Shown one piece after another: positions 1 to 6,749 of a DNA stretch of 64,000 bases; position 1 is the first letter of the stretch; each line of letters begins with the position of its first letter. The position numbers and the translations under genes are program-made. This stretch comes from Rhizobacter sp. Root404 (GTDB lineage: Bacteria > Pseudomonadota > Gammaproteobacteria > Burkholderiales > Burkholderiaceae_C). The stretch spans positions 186,001 through 250,000 of the forward strand of contig NZ_LMDS01000001.1 in the NCBI RefSeq assembly GCF_001425865.1, given 5' to 3'. Under the pieces are notes generated by a model, which saw only the letters and a program-made list of their open reading frames with translations, was not told the DNA's origin and made no database searches.

Positions 1-476
1 ATCTTGCCGACCGGTGTCTTGCGGTAGGGCTGGATCTCGAGGAAGTCGATGATGCGCTCGACCACCTGGCGCTGCTCGGTCTCCTCGCGCTCGGCCGCGC
101 CCCAGCGGATCGCCTGCTGGAACAGGTTGCTCTTCATCTTCAGGTTGCGCCCCGTCATGATGTTGTCGAGCACGCTCATGCCCTTGAACAGCGCGAGGTT
201 CTGGAAGGTGCGGGCCATGCCCATCTCGGCCACCTGCCGCGAGTTCATGTGCTTGAAGGTCTGACCGCGGAAGCTGATCGACCCCTGCTGCGGCTGGTAG
301 ACGCCGTTGATGCAGTTCAGCATCGAGCTCTTGCCGGCGCCGTTCGGGCCGATGATCGCGCGGATCTCGTGCTCCTTCACGTCGAAGCTGATGTCGGTCA
401 GCGCCTTCACGCCGCCGAACGCGAGGCTGATGTTCTTCACTTCGAGGATGACCTCGCCGATCTTGCGGGTGACCAT
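1..476 (-). CDS. livG: Branched-chain amino acid-type ABC transporter ATP-binding protein LivG (N-terminal part; continues beyond window)
   Basis: Cytoplasmic ATPase of a LivFGHMK-type (HAAT) importer. The visible N-terminal ~158 residues hold a Walker A (GPNGAGKSS), and the LivG-like stretch ARTFQNLALF followed by MSVLDNIMTGR. The family runs to about 255 residues, so the signature motif, Walker B and the C-terminus lie outside the window. The start ATG overlaps the stop of the acyl-CoA synthetase gene by one base (TGATG), so the two are translationally coupled. Such synthetase-liv clusters are common in Burkholderiales and suggest import and CoA activation of a carboxylic acid rather than of a branched-chain amino acid; that substrate is inference. 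Confidence 0.9.
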   Translation of the reverse strand, partial: MVTRKIGEVILEVKNISLAFGGVKALTDISFDVKEHEIRAIIGPNGAGKSSMLNCINGVYQPQQGSISFRGQTFKHMNSRQVAEMGMARTFQNLALFKGMSVLDNIMTGRNLKMKSNLFQQAIRWGAAEREETEQRQVVERIIDFLEIQPYRKTPVGK

Positions 477-2422
477 CAGGCAGCCGCCTTCACGGGCGGA
501 AAGACCTTGGTGTCGACGATCTTCAGGTCGGCCGCGACCATGCCGCTGCGACCGTCCTCGAACTTGACCTGCGTCTCGATGTACTGGTTGGTCTTGCCGC
601 CGTAGAGCGCATCGACGAGCACCTGGTAGCGCTCGGCGATGAAGCCGCGCCGGACCTTGCGGGTGCGCGTGAGCTCGCCGTCGTCGGCGTCGAGTTCCTT
701 GTGCAGGATCAGGAAGCGGCTGATCTGCGAACCGGCGAGCTTCTCGTCGACCGCCAGGTCCGCGTTGACCTTCTCGACGCACTCGCGGATCAGCTCGTAG
801 ACCTCGGGCTTCTGCGCCAGGTCGGTGTAGCCGGCGTAGGGCAGGTTGCGGCGCTCGGCCCAGTTGCCGACCGCCTCGAAGTCGATGTTGATGAACGCGC
901 AGACGGTCGCGCGCTTGTCGCCGATCGCCACCGCCTCCTTGATGTGCGGGAAGAACTTCAGCTTGTTCTCGACATACTTCGGCGCGAACATCGCGCCGTC
1001 GTTCGGCCCACCCATGATGCGGCCGACATCCTTGGCCCGGTCGATGATCTTCAGGTGCCCGCCGGCGTCGAGGAAGCCGGCGTCGCCTGTGTGGTACCAG
1101 CCGTCAGGCGTCAGCACCTCGGCGGTGGCCGCCGGGTTGCGGTAGTACTCCTTCAGCAACCCGGGCGACTTGACGAGGATCTCGCCGCTGTCGGTGAGCC
1201 TGATCTCGACGCCGTCGATCGGCACGCCGACCGTGTCGGCCTTCGCTTCATGGTCCGGCTGCAGGCAGACGAACACCGCGGTCTCGGTCGAGCCGTAGAG
1301 CTGCTTCAGGTTGATGCCGATCGAGCGGTAGAAGGTGAACAGATCCGGGCCGATCGCCTCGCCGGCGGTGTAGGCGACCCGCACGCGCGACAGACCCAGC
1401 GTGTTGCGCAGCGGGCCGTAGATCAGCAGCTTGCCGATCGCGTAGTGCAGGCGATCGAGCGCCCCGACCGGCTGGCCGTCCATCAGTCGCGTGCCGACCC
1501 GCCGCGCGACCGCCATGAAGTGATGGAACAGCCCCTTCTTGATCGCGCCGGCATCCTCCATGCGGATCATCACGGTGGTCAGCAGGCCTTCGAAGATCCG
1601 CGGCGGCGCGAAGTAGTAGGTCGGGCCGATGTCGTTCAGGTCGATTGCGACGGTGCTGGCCGACTCGGGGCAGTTGACGACGTAGCCGCAGACCAGCCAC
1701 TGCGCGTACGAGAAGATGTTCTGGCCGACCCAGGCCGGCGGCAGGTAGGCCAGCACCTCTTCGGCATTCGTGAGCTTGTCGAACTTCGCGCCGGCCTGCG
1801 CGCGGTCGATCAGCGTCATGTGGGTGTGGACCACGCCCTTCGGGTTGCCGGTGGTGCCCGAGGTGAAGAACATCGCGGCCACGTCGTCGGGCTGGGTCGC
1901 CTGCACCTCGGCGTCGAACACGCCGGGGTTCGCGGCATTGAAAGCGCGGCCGGCCGCGATCAAGGCGTCCAGCGGGGACAGGCCCGGCTCGTTGTAGTTG
2001 CGCAGGCCGCGCGGGTCGTCGAACCAGATCCGCGCGAGCTGCGGGCACTGCTCGCGCACCTCGAGCATCTTGTCGACCTGCTCCTGGTCCTCCACGATCG
2101 CGAACGCGACGTCGGCGTTGGTGATCGGGAACACGAACTCGGTCGGCGCCGCGTCCTGGTACAGCGGCACCGGCACCGCGCCGAGCGACTGCGCCGCGAG
2201 CATGCAGGCCTGCAGGCGCGGCCGGTTCGCGCCGACCACGACGATGTGCTCGCCGCGCTTCAGCCCGGCCTCGTGCAGCCCGCAGGCGAGCTCGCGCACC
2301 AGCGTCGCCAGCGCACTCCACGTCAGCGTCTGCCAGATGCCGAACTCCTTCTCGCGCAATGCCGCGGCGTTCGGCCGCTGGGCGGCGTGGTCGAGCAGGA
2401 GGCGCGTGAACGTCGTGGGCAC
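476..2422 (-). CDS. Long-chain-type acyl-CoA synthetase (AMP-dependent ligase)
   Basis: ANL-superfamily ligase of about 648 residues that would activate a carboxylate to its CoA thioester via an acyl-adenylate. The AMP-binding P-loop motif FFTSGTTGNPKG lies near residues 183-194, the YGSTE core motif follows, and YHTGDAGF near residue 442 marks the start of the C-terminal subdomain. The GTG start at 2422 is preferred over an ATG 25 codons upstream because GGAGA sits 7 bases before it and the upstream residues look non-conserved. The product resembles the FadD15/FAA1-like enzymes found beside liv-type ABC genes. Its stop overlaps the livG start. Substrate is unknown; an aromatic or fatty acid is plausible from context. 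Confidence 0.88.
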   Translation of the reverse strand: MPTTFTRLLLDHAAQRPNAAALREKEFGIWQTLTWSALATLVRELACGLHEAGLKRGEHIVVVGANRPRLQACMLAAQSLGAVPVPLYQDAAPTEFVFPITNADVAFAIVEDQEQVDKMLEVREQCPQLARIWFDDPRGLRNYNEPGLSPLDALIAAGRAFNAANPGVFDAEVQATQPDDVAAMFFTSGTTGNPKGVVHTHMTLIDRAQAGAKFDKLTNAEEVLAYLPPAWVGQNIFSYAQWLVCGYVVNCPESASTVAIDLNDIGPTYYFAPPRIFEGLLTTVMIRMEDAGAIKKGLFHHFMAVARRVGTRLMDGQPVGALDRLHYAIGKLLIYGPLRNTLGLSRVRVAYTAGEAIGPDLFTFYRSIGINLKQLYGSTETAVFVCLQPDHEAKADTVGVPIDGVEIRLTDSGEILVKSPGLLKEYYRNPAATAEVLTPDGWYHTGDAGFLDAGGHLKIIDRAKDVGRIMGGPNDGAMFAPKYVENKLKFFPHIKEAVAIGDKRATVCAFINIDFEAVGNWAERRNLPYAGYTDLAQKPEVYELIRECVEKVNADLAVDEKLAGSQISRFLILHKELDADDGELTRTRKVRRGFIAERYQVLVDALYGGKTNQYIETQVKFEDGRSGMVAADLKIVDTKVFPPVKAAA

Positions 2423-2510
2423 CGGGGTGTCTCCGTGGTGGCGCCGGCGCGTCGCGAAGGCGACAGCACCGGGGTCTGCACGCGAATGTAGAAACAAGTT
2501 TGACGCCAGG

Positions 2511-2528
2511 TTGTCGTTCTGACGACAA
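2511..2528. promoter_or_regulatory. Palindromic operator candidate with CRP/FNR geometry
   Basis: TTGTCGTTCTGACGACAA is a perfect inverted repeat (7-base arms, 4-base centre). It can be read as TGTCG-N6-CGACA, the same half-site spacing as a CRP site (TGTGA-N6-TCACA). It lies between the divergent acyl-CoA synthetase and the Crp-family regulator gene, about 90 bases from the synthetase start and 34 bases from the regulator start. A second short palindrome, GGGAC-A-GTCCC, follows at 2534-2544. Binding of the neighbouring regulator is inference. Confidence 0.55.
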
Positions 2529-2561
2529 TCCTAGGGACAGTCCCCTCGGGTGTTTCCCTCG

Positions 2562-3290
2562 ATGAACTCACGCCCTGCCGACACGACGCGCGCGCCGGCG
2601 CCGATCTACCAGCGGGCTCGCGCGCCCAACGCGGCGGAACTGGCCGACATCCCGTGGCTGGCCGCACTCGACCGCGAGGAGCGCGCGGTCGCGGTCCAGG
2701 ACCTGAAGGTGGTGCAGATCGCCGCCGGCGAACTGCTGTGTCGCGTCGGCCGACCGGTCACCTTCTGGTTCGGCGTGATCGACGGCTTCCTCAAGATGAG
2801 CAACGACAGCGAGCTCGGGATGCCGATCACCTTCACCGGCCTGCCGCCGGGCGGCTGGTTCGGCGAAGGCACGGTGATCAAGCGCGAGGTCTACCGCTAC
2901 AACATCCAGGCGGTGCGCACCAGCGTGGCCGCCGGGCTGGGCGTCGACACCTTCCACTGGCTGCTCAACCGCAGCATCCCGTTCAACCGCTTCATCATCC
3001 AGCAGCTCAACGAGCGCCTCGGCCAGTTCATCGGCGCGCGCGAGACCGACCGGATGATCAATGTCGATGCCCGCGTCGCGCGCAGCCTCGGCGCGCTGTT
3101 CCATCCGGTGCTGTACCCGGGCGTCGGTGGCCTGCTGCGGATTACGCAGCAGGAGCTTGGCTACCTCATCGGCCTGTCGCGCCAGCGGGTCAACGAGGCG
3201 TTGAACTCGCTGCAGGACAAGGGCCTGATCCGGATCGAGTACGGCGGCGTCAGCGTGCTCGACCTCGAGGGCCTGCGCAAGGTGGGGTGA
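2562..3290 (+). CDS. Crp/Fnr-family transcriptional regulator
   Basis: About 242 residues: an N-terminal cyclic-nucleotide-binding-like beta-barrel (about residues 40-150, with GGWFGEG in the position of the phosphate-binding cassette), a dimerisation helix, and a C-terminal winged helix. The helix-turn-helix (about 193-224) reads TQQELGYLIGLSRQRVNEAL. Compared with the E. coli CRP recognition helix (SRETVGR), the first Arg is kept while the Glu and second Arg positions read Gln and Glu, consistent with a different half-site. No Fnr-type N-terminal cysteine cluster is visible. An upstream GTG at 2550 is possible; the ATG at 2562 is preferred. Divergent from the acyl-CoA synthetase/liv genes, so probably their local regulator (inference). 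Confidence 0.88.
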   Translation: MNSRPADTTRAPAPIYQRARAPNAAELADIPWLAALDREERAVAVQDLKVVQIAAGELLCRVGRPVTFWFGVIDGFLKMSNDSELGMPITFTGLPPGGWFGEGTVIKREVYRYNIQAVRTSVAAGLGVDTFHWLLNRSIPFNRFIIQQLNERLGQFIGARETDRMINVDARVARSLGALFHPVLYPGVGGLLRITQQELGYLIGLSRQRVNEALNSLQDKGLIRIEYGGVSVLDLEGLRKVG

Positions 3291-3315
3291 CCGGCGTCGG
3301 GCCCGCTCGAGCGCC

Positions 3316-4569
3316 TCAGGCGCGTGCCCGGCGCCGGCCGACCCAGCCGACCAGCCCGACGCCGCCGGCCAGCAGCGCCCAGGTCGACGGCTCCGGCACT
3401 GCGGCGGCGAAGCCGAGCTGCGTGCTCGCGATCCGCTGCAGCACCAGCGCGTCGCCGGACGCGATGCCCAGGTCGCCCGCAGCGATCTCGCCGGCCCCGA
3501 GCGAGAGCGGGTCCAGGCCGGTGATCATGCCGAACTGGACCAGCGCGTCGAGGTACGAGCCGTACTTGCTGGCGTGCAGGTAGTCGTCCCACCACAGGTT
3601 CATCAGGTCGCCGGGCTGGCCGGGCACGAACACGCCGTTGGCGTCGTAGAAGCCGCCGGCCTTCACCAGGCCCTGGTCGACCGCGCTCTGGAATGCGTCG
3701 CCGACCGGGATCACGCCGGCGAACCTCGGGTTTCCGGCCGCGACGGCGGCGAACGAGGCATGCAGGTCCGCCGTCATCGCCCCGAGGCTGGTGTAGTAGA
3801 GCAGCGCGTCGCCGCCGGTGCTGCCGGTGTCGACGATCGGCGAGCCGGTGGGGGAGGTGACGTCGGCGGTGGTGATCTTGTGCGCGAACACCATGTCGGG
3901 CCGCGCCCAGGTGTCGGTCAGGAAGACCTGGGTCGCGGCGCTGGCGTTCGTGTTCGCCGGGATCACGCGGCTGATGTTGCACGAGGTCTGCGACAGGCCG
4001 GTCGCCATGCAGGCCGCGAGGCTGCCGTACAGCTGGGTCTCGGTGTAGGTCTGCGCGCTGCCGTCGTGGATGAAGCGTTCGAACTGGTTCGCGTACGCCT
4101 GGAACTGGGCGAAGTTCGCGTTCTTGCCCCGGCCCGCCGGCAGTGCCGCATCGCTCTGCTCCTGCAGCACGACCACGCCCCAGGTCTGCGACGCGACATT
4201 GCCGCGCAGGTCCCACTGCGCGTTCGCGGTGTTCAGGAACTGGCCGCGCAGCGAAGCCGCGTTGCGGGCAGAGATCGAGACGTCGTAGTTCAGCCCGGCC
4301 TGCTCGGTCATCGCCTTGAAGATGCCCGGCACGCCGCCCCACGGGTGCGGCTCCCAGGGGTTCGCGCCGGTGGGACTGGCGGCGTAGAACGCGGCGGTCA
4401 GGTCGTGCACGTTGGCGGCGTTGTAGCTCATCACCGGGTCGACGCGGCCGAAGGTGTAGCTGTTGCCGACGAACAGGATCTTGACCGGGTCGGCGGCCGA
4501 GGCGGCGGTGCTGAGCACGAGCGCCGCGGCGGCCAGGGCGTACGGGGTGAGGCGGGCGGGGCGGGTCAT
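3316..4569 (-). CDS. PEP-CTERM surface protein with SGNH-hydrolase-like fold
   Basis: 417 residues. A signal peptide ends near residue 25 (ASAADPV). The mature part opens with KILFVGNSYTFG (30-41), which resembles SGNH block I with its nucleophile Ser, and a late DDYLHAS contains a DxxH pair as in SGNH block V. The C-terminus is a PEP-CTERM sorting signal: VPEPSTWALL, a hydrophobic stretch, then RRRARA. In this family exosortase cleaves near the PEP motif, so the protein should be exported and handled at the outer surface. The start at 4569 has GGAGA 8 bases upstream, unlike the in-frame ATG at 4584. Esterase or deacetylase activity is inference; no exosortase gene lies in the window. Confidence 0.82.
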   Translation of the reverse strand: MTRPARLTPYALAAAALVLSTAASAADPVKILFVGNSYTFGRVDPVMSYNAANVHDLTAAFYAASPTGANPWEPHPWGGVPGIFKAMTEQAGLNYDVSISARNAASLRGQFLNTANAQWDLRGNVASQTWGVVVLQEQSDAALPAGRGKNANFAQFQAYANQFERFIHDGSAQTYTETQLYGSLAACMATGLSQTSCNISRVIPANTNASAATQVFLTDTWARPDMVFAHKITTADVTSPTGSPIVDTGSTGGDALLYYTSLGAMTADLHASFAAVAAGNPRFAGVIPVGDAFQSAVDQGLVKAGGFYDANGVFVPGQPGDLMNLWWDDYLHASKYGSYLDALVQFGMITGLDPLSLGAGEIAAGDLGIASGDALVLQRIASTQLGFAAAVPEPSTWALLAGGVGLVGWVGRRRARA

Positions 4570-4632
4570 CGTGAATGTCTCCATCGTGAAGTTCGCGCCG
4601 ATGCAGTGCCGGCACAGGGTCGCAGCCTAGGA

Positions 4633-4643
4633 CGCTCAACCGC
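4633..4643 (-). promoter_or_regulatory. Upstream element shared with the second PEP-CTERM gene
   Basis: On the minus strand this reads GCGGTTGAGCG, 64 bases upstream of the PEP-CTERM start at 4569. The identical 11-mer lies 67 bases upstream of the other PEP-CTERM gene (10375-10385). CAGTG(T/A)AT occurs a few bases further upstream in both. Likely a promoter or activator element; the function is inference. Confidence 0.45.
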
Positions 4644-4687
4644 AGAGGTCAAATACACTGGCGGCCCGATCTCGATATGTCTGGCAT

Positions 4688-5629
4688 ATGGAGCTGCGCC
4701 ACCTCCGGTACTTCCAGGCCGTCGCCGACAACGGCCACATGACCCGCGCCGCCGCCGAGCTGGGCATCCAGCAACCGCCGCTGTCGCAGCAGATCCGCGC
4801 GCTCGAAGCCGAGTTCGGCCTGGCGCTGTTCAAGCGGCATCCCAAAGGCGTGACCTTGACCGATGCTGGCCGCGTGCTGCTGGCCGATGCGCGCCGCATC
4901 CTGACCGACGTCGCGGCGCTGCGCCAGCGCATGGCGGGCGTCGCCAGCGGCTTGCAGGGCAGCCTCGCGGTGGGCTTCACGAGCTCGGCCGCGGCGCACC
5001 GCTTCACGCCGGAAGCGCTGCGCGCTTGCCGCGGGCATTACCCGGAGATCGCGCTCGCGCTGAGCGAGAACCACGCGGCCGGAATCATCGACGCGGTCGC
5101 CGCGTCGCGCCTGGACTGCGGGCTGCTGCGCGTGCCGGTCGCGCGGCCCGCGGGGCTGGTGTTCGAGCCCCTGCTGCACGAGAGCGTGGTCGTCGCGCTG
5201 CCGCTCGACCACCGGCTCGCCCAGCCGCCGTCGCGCGGGCGCGGCCGCGCGACGGGCGCGCCCCGGCTGCGCCTGCGCGAGTTGCGGGACGAGGGTCTGA
5301 TCCTGGTACGCCAGCCGGGCGCGCCCGGTCTGTACGCGAACCTGCTCGCGGCCTGCGAGAAGCAGGGCTTCAAGCCGCGGGTCGTGGCCGAGGTCGACCG
5401 GATGATGACGAACCTGAACCTGGTCGCCGCCGGCGCCGGCATCTCGGTCGTGCCGGCCTCGATGCGAGGCACCCACGCGCATGCGATCGCCTACCGGTCG
5501 CTCGCCGCCGGCGCGGCGCTCGACGCACCGCTGACGCTGGTGTATCGCGCCGACACCAATCCCGGCGCGGCGAACACCTTCGTCGCGTTGCTGCGTCGGC
5601 TCGCGGCCGGCTGGCGCGACGATGGCTGA
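4688..5629 (+). CDS. LysR-type transcriptional regulator
   Basis: 313 residues. The N-terminal winged helix-turn-helix is typical: MELRHLRYFQAVADNGHMTRAA, then LGIQQPPLSQQIRALE as the recognition helix, and GVTLTDAGR. The remaining ~220 residues form the effector-binding domain. Its last 8 bases overlap the start of the downstream Bug receptor on the same strand, so the two are co-translated; the regulator may sense the ligand that the receptor binds. The resemblance to CatR/BenM-like regulators at the N-terminus is only general. Effector unknown. Confidence 0.92.
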   Translation: MELRHLRYFQAVADNGHMTRAAAELGIQQPPLSQQIRALEAEFGLALFKRHPKGVTLTDAGRVLLADARRILTDVAALRQRMAGVASGLQGSLAVGFTSSAAAHRFTPEALRACRGHYPEIALALSENHAAGIIDAVAASRLDCGLLRVPVARPAGLVFEPLLHESVVVALPLDHRLAQPPSRGRGRATGAPRLRLRELRDEGLILVRQPGAPGLYANLLAACEKQGFKPRVVAEVDRMMTNLNLVAAGAGISVVPASMRGTHAHAIAYRSLAAGAALDAPLTLVYRADTNPGAANTFVALLRRLAAGWRDDG

Positions 5630-6608
5630 GGGCGCGCCGCCGCTGCGCGATGACCGGCGCCGCCTGGTCGCGATGGCGGCGGCCGTGCTCGGCGCGCCAT
5701 GGCCGCACGGCGTGCGCGCCGAGCCGGCCGCTGCGCCGCTGCGCCTTGTCGTCGCCTACCCGCCCGGCGGCATCAGCGACCAGGTGGCGCGCGCGCTCGC
5801 GCCGCCGCTGGCGCGGCGGCTCGGCGTCACGGTGCAAGTCGCGAACCAGGCCGGCGCTGGCGGTGCGATCGCGCTGCGGGCGCTCGCCCGTTCGCCGCCC
5901 GACGGCCGCACGCTGGTGTTCGCGGCGATCACGCCGCTGGCCTTCGACGCCAGCTTGCGGGCCCCGCTGCCGGGCGCCCCGGCGCCGGTCGTGCCCGTCG
6001 CGAGCGTGATGCTGACGCCGTCGCTCCTGGTGGGCACGCCCGCCTTCGGCGGCCGTCGTTTCGAAGAGCTGCTCGCCCAGGCGCGCGCCCGGCCGGGCGC
6101 GCTGCGCTGGGCCACGTCGGGGGTCGCGACCACCGGCCACCTGGTGCTCGAACAGGTGTGCCGCGCGTTCCGCGTCAGCGTCACCCACGTGCCTTACAAG
6201 GGCGGTGGCCAGCAGCTCAGCGATGCGCTCGGCGGGCAGTTCGAGCTGCTCGCGACCAATGTCGGGCCGGCGCAGCTCGACCATGTGCGTGCCGGCCGCT
6301 TCACGCCGCTGGCGGTCGGCGCGCCCGCGCGCCTGTCGGTCCTGCCGGCGGTGCCGACGTTCGCCGAGCTCGGCTGTCCGCGTGCCAATCTCGCCTCGTT
6401 GTTCGGGCTGTTCGCGCCCGGCGCCACACCGATGGCGCGGGTCGAGGCGCTCAACGCCGCGCTCGACCAGGCCCTGCGCGAGCCGACCCTGCGCGCGACG
6501 CTGATCGGATCGGGCAACGTGCCGACCGGCGGCAGCGCCGGGGATTTCGGGCGCGAGATCGCGCTGGCGGCCGAGGGCATGGCCGGGCTGCTCGGTCCGG
6601 CGCGCTGA
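5622..6608 (+). CDS. Bug-family (TctC-type) periplasmic solute-binding protein
   Basis: 328 residues. The arginine-rich N-terminus (RDDRRRLVAMAAAVLGAP) followed by an Ala-rich segment looks like a Tat-type signal peptide. The mature start LRLVVAYPPGGISDQVAR is the signature opening of the tripartite tricarboxylate receptor family, and HVPYKGGGQQLSDALGG is the second hallmark. As usual for Bug proteins in Burkholderiales it stands without tctAB membrane genes. It overlaps the upstream LysR gene. Ligand (often a carboxylate) unknown. Confidence 0.9.
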   Translation: MAEGAPPLRDDRRRLVAMAAAVLGAPWPHGVRAEPAAAPLRLVVAYPPGGISDQVARALAPPLARRLGVTVQVANQAGAGGAIALRALARSPPDGRTLVFAAITPLAFDASLRAPLPGAPAPVVPVASVMLTPSLLVGTPAFGGRRFEELLAQARARPGALRWATSGVATTGHLVLEQVCRAFRVSVTHVPYKGGGQQLSDALGGQFELLATNVGPAQLDHVRAGRFTPLAVGAPARLSVLPAVPTFAELGCPRANLASLFGLFAPGATPMARVEALNAALDQALREPTLRATLIGSGNVPTGGSAGDFGREIALAAEGMAGLLGPAR

Positions 6609-6749
6609 GCGCGGCGGCCACGGCGCCGCTCGTCAAACGTGGGGGTGCCAGCGGGTTTCCAGCGGGGCAGGCGACCCGGCGGCGATTAGACTCACCGTTG
6701 TGTGCAAACCCATTCGGCGTGGCAAACGTCACGCTCGACAGACTCCACG

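Noticed and set aside
701..2491. Open frame of about 596 codons antisense to the acyl-CoA synthetase
   Set aside because: Shadow of the minus-strand synthetase; composition and lack of motifs argue against it.
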